Shown: positions 9,859 to 18,668, numbered from the stretch's first letter. The stretch: DNA of 64,000 bases from Planomonospora parontospora (GCA_014647935.1 BMQD01000016.1:140023-204022), one strand, 5' to 3'. A program made the numbers and translations. Notes: a model not told the origin generated them from the sequence alone.

Positions 9859-10863
9859 GTGCGCGCCTCCCGCCTTCTCTCCATCCTCCTGCTGCTCCAG
9901 TCGCGCGGCCTGCTGACCGCCCGGCAGCTCGCCGACGAACTGGAGGTCAGCGTCCGCACGATCTACCGCGACGTCGAGTCGCTGCACGGCGCGGGGATCC
10001 CCCTGTACGGCGAGGCCGGGCACCGGGGCGGCTACCGGCTCCTCGACGGGTTCCGGACCCGCCTGACCGGGCTGACCGCGCAGGAGGCCCAGGCCGTGTT
10101 CCTGGCCGGGATGCCCGGACCGGCCGCCGAACTCGGCCTCGGCGCGCTGGCCGCCGCGGCCGAACTCAAGATCGAGGCCGCGCTCCCGCCCGGCCTGCGG
10201 GAGGCGGCCCGGCGCATCCGGGAGCACTTCCACCTGGACGCGCCCGGCTGGTACCACGACGGCGACCGGGTACCGCATCTGCCCGAGGTGGCGGGCGCCG
10301 TCTGGGACAGGCGGGTCATCCGCGTGCTCTACCGGCGATGGGCCGAGCCGTGCGAGGTCACCAGGGTGCTGGAGCCGTACGGGCTGGTCCTCAAGGCCGG
10401 GAGGTGGTACCTCGTGGCCCGGTGCGACGGCGCGCTGCGGACCTACCGGGTCAACCAGGTGCTCGAGCTGGAGGTGACGGACGAGACCTTCGAACGCCCC
10501 GAGGACTTCGACCTGGCCGGCCACTGGAGCGCGCACCTGGCGGACTTCCGGTCCCGGCTGTTCCAGGGCCATGCGATGGTCCGGATCTCGCCGGAAGGGC
10601 GGGAACGCCTCTCCGACCTGATGAGTTCGGCCGTGGTCGGCGCCGTGGCCGAGACGGCCGGCGAACCCGACGGCCTCGGCTGGGTCACCGCCACCGTGCC
10701 CATCGAGTCGCTGACGCACGCGCGGACCGAGTTCCTCAAACTCGGCGCCGAGGTCGAGGTCCTGGAGCCGGTCGGCCTCCGCCACCGGATGGCCGAGACC
10801 GCGCACACCCTCGCCGCGCTCTACCCCCGAGCGGATCCCGCGGAAGGGCCTACTTGTAGGTGA
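9859..10863 (+). CDS. YafY-type HTH-WYL transcriptional regulator
   Basis: 334 residues. An N-terminal winged helix ([58 protein letters not shown]) is followed by a WYL effector-binding domain (about 140-220, VIRVLYRRW...[53 protein letters not shown]) and the WCX C-terminal extension. GTG 9859 has no Shine-Dalgarno sequence, but TAATGT lies 7 nt upstream, so the mRNA is probably leaderless. It is divergent from the 157-residue protein and shares the palindromic operator. Its 3' end overlaps the convergent pectate lyase gene by 14 bp. Confidence 0.9.
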   Translation: MRASRLLSILLLLQSRGLLTARQLADELEVSVRTIYRDVESLHGAGIPLYGEAGHRGGYRLLDGFRTRLTGLTAQEAQAVFLAGMPGPAAELGLGALAAAAELKIEAALPPGLREAARRIREHFHLDAPGWYHDGDRVPHLPEVAGAVWDRRVIRVLYRRWAEPCEVTRVLEPYGLVLKAGRWYLVARCDGALRTYRVNQVLELEVTDETFERPEDFDLAGHWSAHLADFRSRLFQGHAMVRISPEGRERLSDLMSSAVVGAVAETAGEPDGLGWVTATVPIESLTHARTEFLKLGAEVEVLEPVGLRHRMAETAHTLAALYPRADPAEGPTCR

Positions 10864-12181
10864 TGTCGGAGGCGGAGTACAGGCAGCTCACGCCGTCGGG
10901 GCCGGTGCCGGTCCTGCCGGGCTCACCGCTGGTGACGCCCTTGTACCGGTCGCAGACCGCGATCTTCCTGCCGGAGTCGCCGACGATGGTGATCGCCGAC
11001 AGCTTCGCGGTGTCGCCGTAGTTGGGGTTGATCCCGACGAGCGACTTGGCCGGGGCGGTCACCTGCACGTTGGAGACCACCACGTGCCGGGCGTACTGCT
11101 TGGAGCAGTTGCCGCAGGAGCGGTAGAGCTTGCCGAAGTTCTCCACCCGCAGGTTCTTCAGCACCATGGTGCCGGGACCGTTGTGCTGGAAGACCTTGTC
11201 GGAGCCGGCCCTGGCGCCGCCGCCGTCGATGGTCATCGTCTGGGAGGCGCTGGTGCCCTTGAAGGTGGCGGCGTCCTCGCCGATGTCCTCCCACCAGACG
11301 TTCTTGAGCGTGCAGGTGCCTGTGCAGTGGATGCCGTCGGCGCCGGGCGAACCGATGATCACGTTCTGCAGGACGGCGCCGTCGGCGAGCTTGAAGATCG
11401 GGTCCTGGCCCTCGTTCTGGCCGTCACCGCCGAGCTTGCCGGAGCCGTAGAAGCGCTTCATGCCGCCGTCGTAGGGACCGCTGACGGGGATGGTGGCGGT
11501 GACCGGCTGCTGCCCCTTGGCGGTGGGCCAGCCGGGCAGCGGCGTCGCGGCCGGGGCGGTCGTGGGCGTCGCGGTCGGCTTGGCGGTGGGGACGGCCGTC
11601 GGCTCGGCGGTGGGCTTGGCGGTCGCGGTGGGGGCCGGCGCGGGGGCGCCGCCGGCGGGCTTCAGCGTCCAGCGCTTGCCGGCGGAGCCGTCGCAGGAGT
11701 TCTGCTGGACGGCGGCGCCGCCGGCGGTGGAGGCGTCCTTGACGTTGAGGCACTTGGCGCTGCCGAGGTTGACGACGCGGTAGGTGCTACCGGAGACCTG
11801 GTCGAGCCGCCAGTTGTGGAAAGCGCTTGCCTTGCAGGTCTGCTGAATGGCGGCTTTACCGGCGGAGGTGCTGTCGCCGGTGATGGTGGCGCATTTGCCG
11901 CTGTGGGCGGCGGTCAGGCGCCGACCGCCGGTGACGTCGGTCAGGGCCCAGGTCTGGTTGGCGCCGCCGTTGCAGGCGTACTGGACGAGCTGGGCGCCGT
12001 CGGCGGTGCTCTTGGCCTTGACGTCGAGGCACAGGCCGCTGGCGGCGTTGACCAGGGCGTAGGACCCGGAGGCCGGGGCCGCCGCCGCCGAGGCGGGGAC
12101 TCCGGCGAGCGTGCCGCCGGCGAGGGCCGTCAGGGCGAATGCGGCGATGCACGCTCGGCGTGCAGCGGTGGACAAGGTCAC
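10850..12181 (-). CDS. secreted pectate lyase PL3 with N-terminal ricin-type CBM13
   Basis: 443 residues. The signal peptide is [33 protein letters not shown] beta-trefoil CBM13 follows (about 38-165, three QW-type repeats: [23 protein letters not shown]), then a Pro/Thr repeat linker (about 170-210), then a PL3 beta-helix ([85 protein letters not shown]). It cleaves polygalacturonate by beta-elimination outside the cell and needs Ca2+ (family knowledge). GTG 12181 is preceded by AAAGG. A LacI-type palindrome 108 bp upstream suggests sugar-responsive repression. Confidence 0.93.
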   Translation of the reverse strand: MTLSTAARRACIAAFALTALAGGTLAGVPASAAAAPASGSYALVNAASGLCLDVKAKSTADGAQLVQYACNGGANQTWALTDVTGGRRLTAAHSGKCATITGDSTSAGKAAIQQTCKASAFHNWRLDQVSGSTYRVVNLGSAKCLNVKDASTAGGAAVQQNSCDGSAGKRWTLKPAGGAPAPAPTATAKPTAEPTAVPTAKPTATPTTAPAATPLPGWPTAKGQQPVTATIPVSGPYDGGMKRFYGSGKLGGDGQNEGQDPIFKLADGAVLQNVIIGSPGADGIHCTGTCTLKNVWWEDIGEDAATFKGTSASQTMTIDGGGARAGSDKVFQHNGPGTMVLKNLRVENFGKLYRSCGNCSKQYARHVVVSNVQVTAPAKSLVGINPNYGDTAKLSAITIVGDSGRKIAVCDRYKGVTSGEPGRTGTGPDGVSCLYSASDITYK

Positions 12182-12288
12182 TATCCAGCCTTTCGGTGTT
12201 GGTCGTGGGATCTCTCCGTCACGTCGGGAATCACCGTCGCGGCTCGGGAGGCTCTCCGGGGCGGCGGCGGGACGCGTGCCCACGCCAT

Positions 12289-12302
12289 TGTGAGCGCTAA
12301 CA
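12289..12302. promoter_or_regulatory. LacI-type operator of the pectate lyase promoter
   Basis: TGTGAGCGCTAACA is symmetric at 12 of 14 positions around the central AGCGCT, the hallmark of LacI/GalR-family operators. It lies 108 bp upstream of the pectate lyase start. No LacI gene is present in the window, so the cognate repressor must lie elsewhere. Confidence 0.6.
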
Positions 12303-12509
12303 AAACGGAAGGCGCGGGGTGCGCCCGCAGAGATGCGACGAGCGTCCATGGGTGGCCTCTCCGGCTCGGGTGAGCCCGCCGCGAACTGTGGATCGCGGCA
12401 TCGAGGGCTCGGGCGGATCTCGACGTGAAGGATGTGACAGACCCCGGTGGCGCTGTCCGGAGACTCCGCCTGCGGGGGTGACGGGGGTCGTTTCTATCGC
12501 ATTGAGCCC

Positions 12510-12604
12510 TCTTTGTCATATTAATGGCTTTTTATATGATGTGTACTATCTGACACATTTAGTCTGCTATGCGTCCTATACGGAATGCCTTTACCCTGCA
12601 TGTC
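12510..12604 (+). promoter_or_regulatory. AT-rich promoter island with inverted repeat ahead of the ATP-grasp gene
   Basis: About 90 bp of strikingly low GC within very GC-rich surroundings. It contains ATGTGT (12539-12544) and ACACAT (12553-12558), a perfect inverted repeat with an 8-nt spacer, and TACTAT (12544-12549) as a good -10 box between them. The rest of the 423-bp interval from 12182 holds only the LacI-type site. Possibly an operator-promoter of the ATP-grasp gene. Confidence 0.45.
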
Positions 12605-13471
12605 ATGACCGTGGGATTCCTGCTCTGCTCCGATCCGCTCCGGCCCCGGCGGGCCGACCCGCACTTCGAGCGGGAGGCACGGGCCGTGCGGGAGGCGGAC
12701 GCTCCGCTGGCGCTGGTGGACCACGACGCGGTGGCGGCGGGCCGGGCCGGGGAGGCCGTGTCGCGGGTGCCCGTCGGGTTCGGACCGGTCTGGTACCGGG
12801 GCTGGATGCTGCGGGCCGAGCGGTACGCCGAACTGGAGGAGGCGCTGCTCGCGCGGGGCTGCCGGCTGCTCACCGGCGCCCGCGCCTACCGGTCGGGCCA
12901 CGAGCTGCCCGGGTGGATCGGCTGCTTCGGGGGGCTGACGCCGGAGACCGTCGTGCTGCCGCTGGAGCCGGGCGGGGCGCCGCCGCCGGGCGAGCTCCTG
13001 ACCCGGCTGACGGCGGGCCTCGGACCGGGCGGATTCGTGGTGAAGGACTACGTCAAGTCGCGCAAGCACGAGTGGCTGGAGGCGTGCTACGCCCCCGACC
13101 CGGCTGCGCTGGAGCGGGTGGCGGCCAGGTTCCTGGAGCTGCAGGGCGACGACCTGGCGGGCGGGCTGGTCGTGCGCCGGTTCGAGGAGTTCCAGGGTCC
13201 CCAGGTGCGCGTGTGGTGGCTCGACGGGGAGCCGGTGTTCGTCGGCCCCCATCCGGACGAGCCGGACGGTGCGGCGGCCGGGCCCGGCGACCTGGGTGCG
13301 GTGCGGGCGGCGGTCCGGGAGCTGGGGGTCCGGTTCGTCACGACCGACCTGGTACGGCGGGCCGACGGCGCCTGGCGAGTGATCGAGGTGGGTGACGGGC
13401 AGGTCAGCGACTGGCCCGCGGGCGCCGATCCGGCCGTGCTGGTCGCGGCGCTGCTCGGGGGAAGGCCCTGA
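12605..13471 (+). CDS. ATP-grasp domain protein
   Basis: 288 residues from ATG 12605 (MTVGFLLCSDPLRPRRADPHF); an alternative ATG at 12569 would add 12 residues, and neither has a clear ribosome site. The central part carries ATP-grasp features: GGFVVKDYVKSRKHEW (lysine-containing strand), a VVRRFEEFQGPQVRVWWLDGEPVFVGPHPDE hinge segment and a C-terminal WRVIEVGDGQVSDWP metal-binding strand. Members ligate carboxylates to amines or thiols using ATP; the substrate is unknown, although short proteins of this type occur in actinobacteria as housekeeping or natural-product accessory enzymes. The methyltransferase at 13520 follows on the same strand 48 bp later. Confidence 0.8.
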   Translation: MTVGFLLCSDPLRPRRADPHFEREARAVREADAPLALVDHDAVAAGRAGEAVSRVPVGFGPVWYRGWMLRAERYAELEEALLARGCRLLTGARAYRSGHELPGWIGCFGGLTPETVVLPLEPGGAPPPGELLTRLTAGLGPGGFVVKDYVKSRKHEWLEACYAPDPAALERVAARFLELQGDDLAGGLVVRRFEEFQGPQVRVWWLDGEPVFVGPHPDEPDGAAAGPGDLGAVRAAVRELGVRFVTTDLVRRADGAWRVIEVGDGQVSDWPAGADPAVLVAALLGGRP

Positions 13472-13519
13472 GGGGCGACGCCGAGGAGAGAACTCGGGGC
13501 ACGGGCGAAGGGACTGAAG

Positions 13520-14290
13520 GTGACACCGGAGGAGCGACCGGAGGTGCCCGGCGCACGGCTGTACGACGCGATCGGCGGCGCCTACACCGCGACACGGCGT
13601 ACCGAGCCGCGGATCGCCGCGCAGATCTGGGACGCGCTCGGGGACGCGCGGACGGTGCTGAACGTCGGGGCCGGTACCGGCTCCTACGAGCCTGCCGATC
13701 GCGACGTGACCGCGGTGGAGCCGTCGGCGGTCATGCGGGGGCAGCGGCCCGCCGGCTCGGCGCCGTGCGTGGCCGCCGCAGCGGAGAGCCTGCCGTTCGG
13801 GGACCGGTGCTTCGACGCGGCGATGGCGGTCTCCACCGTCCACCACTGGAGGGACCCGATGGCGGGGCTGCGTGAGATGCGGCGCGTGGCCCGCCGCGTG
13901 GTGGTGCTCACGTTCGACACCGACGAGCCCGGCTGGCAGGACCGCTTCTGGCTCACCCGCGACTACCTGCCCGAGTTCGCCACCGTCCTCGCGGGATTTC
14001 CCCCGCTCGCCGCGATGGCCGGCGCGATCGACGCCCGCGTCGAACCGGTGCCCGTCCCGTGGGACTGCGCCGACGGCCTGTTCGAGGCGTACTGGCGCCG
14101 ACCGGCGGCGTATCTGGAGGATCACGTGCGCCGTGCGATGTCGGTGTGGGCAAAGGTCGGGCCGGAGGCCGAACGGCGGGCGGTGCGGAACCTCGGCGAC
14201 GACCTCGGCTCCGGCCGGTGGGCCGAGCGCAACGGCGACCTCGCCGCCCTCGACGCGGCGGATCTCGGCCTCCGGCTGCTCATGGCGTGA
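13520..14290 (+). CDS. class I SAM-dependent methyltransferase
   Basis: 256 residues, GTG start. Motif I is VLNVGAGTGSYEP (about 45-57), followed by VTAVEPSAVM and the motif IV region FDAAMAVSTVHHWRDP, then a REMRRVARRVVVLTFD strand. This is the Methyltransf_11 type common in actinobacteria; the C-terminal part (WDCADGLFEAYWRRPAAYL) is typical of this small subgroup. It follows the ATP-grasp gene closely and may be co-transcribed. Its last codons lie in a 31-bp direct repeat and overlap the convergent histidine-kinase gene by 11 bp. Substrate not recognised. Confidence 0.85.
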   Translation: MTPEERPEVPGARLYDAIGGAYTATRRTEPRIAAQIWDALGDARTVLNVGAGTGSYEPADRDVTAVEPSAVMRGQRPAGSAPCVAAAAESLPFGDRCFDAAMAVSTVHHWRDPMAGLREMRRVARRVVVLTFDTDEPGWQDRFWLTRDYLPEFATVLAGFPPLAAMAGAIDARVEPVPVPWDCADGLFEAYWRRPAAYLEDHVRRAMSVWAKVGPEAERRAVRNLGDDLGSGRWAERNGDLAALDAADLGLRLLMA

Positions 14291-14327
14291 AGCGGGTCTC
14301 GGCCTCCGGCTGCTCATGGCGTGAAGC
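14263..14327. repeat. 31-bp perfect direct repeat at two convergent 3' ends
   Basis: A 31-bp sequence at 14263-14293 is repeated exactly at 14297-14327 (period 34 bp). The first copy contains the methyltransferase stop codon and the histidine-kinase stop codon. Because 34 is not a multiple of three, the second copy is read in a different kinase frame, so the duplication shapes the kinase C-terminus. It looks like a recent slippage duplication. Confidence 0.85.
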
Positions 14328-15899
14328 CGCCGCCGGCGCGGGGTCCTGGACGGCCAGGGGCAGGGTGACCACGAAGCAGGCGCCGGGGCCGCTGCCGGGG
14401 TCGTACCAGGCCCGGCCGCCGTGCGCCTCGGCGAGGGAGGCCACGATCGACAGCCCCAGGCCCGTGCCGGCGATGCCGCGGGTGCGCTGGTCGTCGGCCC
14501 GGCTGAAGCGTTCGAACAGCCGGGGGACGAACCTCTCCGGCACGCCCGTGCCGTGGTCGCGGACACGGATGTCCACCGTTCCGGAGCCGAAGCGCGCCTG
14601 CAGGAGCACCGGCGGCGCGCCGTACTTGAGCGCGTTGCGCACGTAGTTGCCGATGATCTGCTGCAGGCGGAGCGGGTCGGCGAGCACCGGCGGCCCGGCC
14701 GGGCAGTCGACGGTGATCGACGCCTCCGGGAACAGGGCGGCGCACTCGGCCATGGCCTGGCGCAGGTCCACCGGTTGCGGCTCGACCCGCAGCCCGCCCG
14801 CCTCGAGGCTCGGCACGGTCAGCAGGTCCTCGGTGAGCATGGTCAGCCGGGTCAGCAGGGTCTGCGAGCGCGCGATCATCTGGCCGGTGCGTTCGGGGCC
14901 CAGTCCGGGATGGTCCTCGATGATCTCCAGGAAGCCGCGCACCGCGGTCAGCGGGGAGCGCAGCTCGTGGGAGACCACCGCGACGAGGTGGTCGCGCAGC
15001 GCGTTGGCCTGCCGCAGCTGCGCGTTGCGCGCGGCCAGCTCGTCGGCGTGCCGCCGCACCCGCCGGTACAGGGCGGTGACCTGGTGCATCAGCGCGGCGA
15101 ACACCACCAGGGCGGCGATCAGGGCCAGCAGCCGGGCGCCGTACCAACCGAAGGTGAAGCGCGCCCCGGCGAACAGGGTCAGCAGCACGTCCCCGCAGGA
15201 GGCGATCACCGCGATCACCGCCCAGGCCTCCAGGCCGCGTACGGCGCTCCGGAAACGGCTGACCGCCAGCAGCAGGCCGACCGCGTTCGCCGCGATGATG
15301 GCCGCTCCGAACCGCTCGGTCAGCACGCGGTAGTCCCCGTTGACCATGATCACGGGAACGTGCTCGGCCTGGGCCGTCACCAGCCAGGCGACCACGGCGG
15401 CCCCGGCCGCCATGGATCCGGACGCGAGCGCGACCAGCGGCCACCGGCGCCCGGCAGGGGCCGGGGCGGCCTCCAGCCGGCGCGGCCACGGCCCCAGCGC
15501 CAGTCCGATCAGCAGGGGGAAGCCGGTGTGCCAGGCGGTCCACAGCCACGGCGCGCTGCTCGGCGTCGCGCCCAGCAGTCCCTGGGGCGCGAACAGGCCG
15601 GAGAACACCAGTGCGTGCGGCACGATGACGGCGGCCGACCACAGGTAGGCGCACGACAGGGCCAGCAGCCGGCGGTCGCCGCCCGCCAGGAACTGGGTGA
15701 TCAGCAGGAACGCGGTGAGCAGGTCGCTTCCCCACACCAGTGCGAGGAAGGCCGGAAGGAACGCCGGAACCTGGCCGAGCATGCGGTCGGCGCCCAGGAA
15801 GATCAATGCTGTGATCACCGGGACGATCACGGCCGCGAGCAGGGGCGCGCGGCCCACCCGCGCGGTCGGGGCATCGTCCATCACGGAACTGAGGGTCAC
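14280..15899 (-). CDS. membrane sensor histidine kinase
   Basis: 539 residues. The N-terminal 270 residues hold about eight hydrophobic segments resembling a MASE4-type integral-membrane sensor. A short coiled coil (ALYRRVRRHADELAARNAQLRQANAL) leads to a HisKA domain with H-box VVSHELRSPLTAVRGFLE (phosphoacceptor His) and a HATPase domain with N box IIGNYVRNALKYG, G1 RVRDHGTGVP and G2 GIAGTGLGLSIV. No response regulator gene is adjacent, so it is an orphan kinase here. The ECF sigma gene lies 141 bp upstream on the same strand. The start is uncertain (GTG 15899 or ATG 15881, neither with a good ribosome site). Confidence 0.9.
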   Translation of the reverse strand: MTLSSVMDDAPTARVGRAPLLAAVIVPVITALIFLGADRMLGQVPAFLPAFLALVWGSDLLTAFLLITQFLAGGDRRLLALSCAYLWSAAVIVPHALVFSGLFAPQGLLGATPSSAPWLWTAWHTGFPLLIGLALGPWPRRLEAAPAPAGRRWPLVALASGSMAAGAAVVAWLVTAQAEHVPVIMVNGDYRVLTERFGAAIIAANAVGLLLAVSRFRSAVRGLEAWAVIAVIASCGDVLLTLFAGARFTFGWYGARLLALIAALVVFAALMHQVTALYRRVRRHADELAARNAQLRQANALRDHLVAVVSHELRSPLTAVRGFLEIIEDHPGLGPERTGQMIARSQTLLTRLTMLTEDLLTVPSLEAGGLRVEPQPVDLRQAMAECAALFPEASITVDCPAGPPVLADPLRLQQIIGNYVRNALKYGAPPVLLQARFGSGTVDIRVRDHGTGVPERFVPRLFERFSRADDQRTRGIAGTGLGLSIVASLAEAHGGRAWYDPGSGPGACFVVTLPLAVQDPAPAAASRHEQPEAETRFTP

Positions 15900-16040
15900 C
15901 GTGTCCGCATCGGCGGTCTACGGCGGAACCTGAGGGTGACGGAGGACACACGGCACCGGGCCCGGGCGGGCCGTACGGCGGTGCCCCGTGGAGATGCGCT
16001 CCGCAGGAGCACCGCCGACCGCGGCGCGGGACGGGACGCC

Positions 16041-16613
16041 TCACTCGGTGCCGAGCGGCCGGGCGGCGGCCCGGGGTCCGCCGACGTGGTGCAGGAGACC
16101 GGCGATCCGGCGCAGCGCGCGAGCGGTGCGGCTCTTGACCGTGCCCAGCGGCAGGCCCAGTTCCAGAGCGATCTCCGCCTGCGTCATGCCGTCGTAGTAG
16201 GCCATGCGCAGGACCCCGCGTTCGTCCGGGTGGAGCAGGGTGAGGGCCCGCCGCACCTGGAGGCCGAGCCACTCCCGCTCCAGGCAGGGCGGCTCGGCGG
16301 CCAGGTGCGCGGCCTCGTCGAGGGCGACCTGCCCGCCGGCGGCCCGGCGCGCGTCCCGGTGGACGTCGCGGGCGGTACGGCGGACGATCGCGTACAGCCA
16401 GGGCAGCGGCTCGCGCTCCTCGTCGAACCCCGGAGCCGCCCGCCAGGCCCGGACGAGCGCCCGCTGGACCGCCTCGGCGGCCAGGTCCGGGTCGCCGAGC
16501 AGGCGCAGGGCGGTGGCGTGCAGCCGTGCCGAGTGCACGGTGTACAGCTCCGCCAGCGCGGTCTCGTCCCCCGCGCGGAAACGCCGGGCGAGCGCCCGGC
16601 CGGTCTCGTCCAT
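16041..16613 (-). CDS. ECF-type RNA polymerase sigma factor
   Basis: About 190 residues. Sigma region 2 (ARRFRAGDETALAELYTVHSARLHATALRLLGDPDLAAEAVQRALVRAW, with WLYAIVRRTARDVHR) and region 4 (ALTLLHPDERGVLRMAYYDGMTQAEIALELGLPLGTVKSRTARALRRIAGLL) are both complete. ATG 16613 is chosen because GGAGGG lies upstream; in-frame ATGs at 16625 and 16646 are alternatives. There is no anti-sigma gene next to it. It is divergent from the secreted RTX-like protein at 16769 and lies just upstream of the membrane histidine kinase, either of which could be functionally linked (inference). Confidence 0.88.
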   Translation of the reverse strand: MDETGRALARRFRAGDETALAELYTVHSARLHATALRLLGDPDLAAEAVQRALVRAWRAAPGFDEEREPLPWLYAIVRRTARDVHRDARRAAGGQVALDEAAHLAAEPPCLEREWLGLQVRRALTLLHPDERGVLRMAYYDGMTQAEIALELGLPLGTVKSRTARALRRIAGLLHHVGGPRAAARPLGTE

Positions 16614-16768
16614 GGTCGACGCCATCCCTCCATCGGCTTCGCCCATGGTGGGACATGAGTCATCCTCGCTTCCGCGTCCTTCTGCACAGTGCGGAACCGC
16701 CCGCCGGTCCGGCGCGGTACTGCAGGGCGTCAACGGCACGAACAAGAGAGCAAGAGAAGGAAGAGACC

Positions 16769-17557
16769 ATGGGACTCAGGAAGACCTCCCTGCGAGCCGC
16801 CGCGCTGACGGGGCTGTCGGCCCTCGCGATCGCGGGCCTGCCGAACACCGGCCAGGCCCAGGCCGCCGCCGGGGGGACCGTCTCGCTGCAGGGGACGAAG
16901 CTCGTCTACGTCGCGGCCCCGGGCGCGAGCAGCAGCGCCGGCATCAGCCTCTTCAACGGCGAGATCGCCGTCTTCGACACCGCGCCGCTCGCGAGCGGGC
17001 CCGGCTGCCGTCAGCTCACCCCCAGGGCGGTGGCCTGCGGGACCGCCGTCACGGAGTTCACCGCGACGATGGGGGATCTGAACGACAGCCTCAGCGTCGG
17101 CGCCCCGATCAACGGCACCGTCGACGGAGGGGACGGCCAGGACGGCTTCCTGGCCGGCACGAAGTCGGCGAGGCCCCGGTCGATCACCTTCATCGGCGGC
17201 ACCGGGACGGACACCGTCTCCTACCGGGGCAGCGACCTGTCGGTGCGGGTCAGCCTGGACAACAACGCCGACGACGGCCGCAACATCGACTCCGACGACA
17301 TCCGCAGCGACGTGGAGAACATCGTGGGCACCCCGCACGGCGGTGACATCCTGGTCGGCAACTCGGGCAGGAACACGATCGACGGCGTCTCGGGTCCCGG
17401 CGACCAGCTGTACGGCGAGGGCGGTCCCGACCGGCTCCTCGCCAAGGACCTGGACAGGGAGACCGCGCTGGACTGCGGCGGGGGCGGCGGCGACGAGGTC
17501 GTCATGGACGAGATCGACCCCGCCCCGGTCGGCTGCGAGATCGTCCGGAAGCTCTGA
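16769..17557 (+). CDS. secreted calcium-binding RTX-like repeat protein
   Basis: 262 residues with a signal peptide (MGLRKTSLRAAALTGLSALAIAGLPNTGQAQAAA). The mature protein carries degenerate hemolysin-type calcium-binding nonapeptides: GGDGQDGFLAGT, GGTGTDTVSYRG, GGDILVGNSGRNTIDG, GPGDQLYGEGGPDRL. These roll into a parallel beta-helix stabilised by Ca2+. There is no enzymatic domain, so it may be a structural or adhesive exoprotein. The ATG has GAAGGAAGAG upstream. The divergent ECF sigma gene 155 bp away may control it, but this is not shown by the sequence. Cysteines (GPGCRQL, VACGTA, DCGGG, GCEIV) suggest disulfides. Confidence 0.8.
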   Translation: MGLRKTSLRAAALTGLSALAIAGLPNTGQAQAAAGGTVSLQGTKLVYVAAPGASSSAGISLFNGEIAVFDTAPLASGPGCRQLTPRAVACGTAVTEFTATMGDLNDSLSVGAPINGTVDGGDGQDGFLAGTKSARPRSITFIGGTGTDTVSYRGSDLSVRVSLDNNADDGRNIDSDDIRSDVENIVGTPHGGDILVGNSGRNTIDGVSGPGDQLYGEGGPDRLLAKDLDRETALDCGGGGGDEVVMDEIDPAPVGCEIVRKL

Positions 17558-17705
17558 TCCGTGCCCCGTGCGCAGGCATCGGGTCCGGCCGGGGAGGGGG
17601 CGCGGCCCGCACCTCGCCCGGAGGCGGAGTGGCCCGGGCCCCGCCGGCCGGGCCCCGCTGGGGGAGTGGCCCACGGCTCGGGCAGGGGCGCCGCGGGGGC
17701 GCGGC

Positions 17706-18329
17706 TCAGCCGCCGCCGAGGATCTTCTCCAGCCGCTCGCTCTCGGCCTGCCGGGAGGTTCCGACGGTCTCGGCGAGCCGGCGGGCCGCGGGGTTGAGGC
17801 CCTCCGCCCGTTCGGCGGCGGCCATCTCGACCGCGCCCCGGTGCTGGCCGATCATCAGCTCGGCGAACCTCCGGTCGAACTCCGCCCCCTCGGCCCGCCG
17901 CAGTCCGGCCATCTCGGCCCCGGTCGCCAGGCCGGGTACGTCCTGCCCGGGACCCTCCCCGGAGGCGGCCTTGCCCCAGGCCGCCAGCCAGCCGGTCATG
18001 GCGGCGATCTCCGAGCTCCGGACGCGGGCGGCCTCCGCCGCGAGCTCCGCGAGCCCCGGGTCGGAGGCACGGGCCGCGGCGAGCCGGGCCATCTCCACGG
18101 CCTGCTCGTCGAGCGGGATCATCATCCGGGCGAATGCCACGTCGGCGTCGTTGAAGTCGGTCGTCGGCTGAACGCTCGGGGCGGGCGCGGGAGCGCTCGT
18201 CCCGGCGCCGGGGGTCGCCTCCGGGGCGTCGCCGCCGCAGGCGGCGAGCAGGGCCAGGGCGCAGACTCCCGCCGCCGCGGACAGGGAGGCCGGCGGAAGC
18301 CCGCGGGCGGTGGATCGGCCGGTGAACAT
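17706..18329 (-). CDS. DUF305 lipoprotein
   Basis: 207 residues. The N-terminus is a lipoprotein signal peptide with lipobox ALLAACGG, followed by a Pro/Ala/Ser linker and a DUF305 four-helix (ferritin-like) domain. The two half-motifs are FARMMIPLDEQAVEMARLA and FAELMIGQHRGAVEMAAAE. The first usually reads MIPHHxQA; here the two histidines are replaced by Leu-Asp, so any metal site in that half is altered. ATG 18329 is preferred because GGGGAGGAGG lies upstream. It is probably anchored on the outer face of the membrane. DUF305 proteins are often near copper-handling genes; none is adjacent here. Confidence 0.85.
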   Translation of the reverse strand: MFTGRSTARGLPPASLSAAAGVCALALLAACGGDAPEATPGAGTSAPAPAPSVQPTTDFNDADVAFARMMIPLDEQAVEMARLAAARASDPGLAELAAEAARVRSSEIAAMTGWLAAWGKAASGEGPGQDVPGLATGAEMAGLRRAEGAEFDRRFAELMIGQHRGAVEMAAAERAEGLNPAARRLAETVGTSRQAESERLEKILGGG

Positions 18330-18557
18330 GTCGGTCGGCCTCCTCCCCGGTTCGTCGCGCATGGCGGCCGGCCGTTCGCGGACGGTCCCGGCGGGGGGTG
18401 GAGCCGGTATCCGCCCGGTCCATGGCCTGCCCTGCCATTCTACGATCGGCGGCCGGACGGACCCCGGCGCGGTCGGGCGCCCGGAGAGCCGCCGGGCCGG
18501 ACACGGCGTGCCGGCGTCACCGGCCCGGGGCCGCGGCGCGGGTCCGCGGACGCCGCC

Positions 18558-18668
18558 GGATCGGGCCGAGTGCCATGGTTCGGGCCCGCCGATGTCACCG
18601 GATCGGGCCGAGTGCCATGGTTCGGGCCCGCCGATGTCACCGGATCGGGCCGGGCGTCACGGTTCGGG
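18558..18668. repeat. 42-bp tandem repeat, two perfect copies plus a partial third
   Basis: The unit starting GGATCGGGCCGAGTGCC runs 18558-18599 and is repeated identically at 18600-18641; a diverged third copy (18642-18668) runs into the last codons of the sirtuin gene. Each unit can form a hairpin (CGGGCC...GGCCCG) around CCATGG. It lies downstream of the sirtuin and may serve as a repetitive terminator region. Confidence 0.85.

Noticed and set aside
11819-11832. AAGCGCTT palindrome within the pectate lyase gene
   Set aside because: It is inside the CBM13 coding region (codons for K-A-S-A-F) and has no promoter context.
18558-18668. Tandem repeats considered as a CRISPR array
   Set aside because: Units are contiguous without unique spacers, only two to three copies exist, and no cas genes are present.
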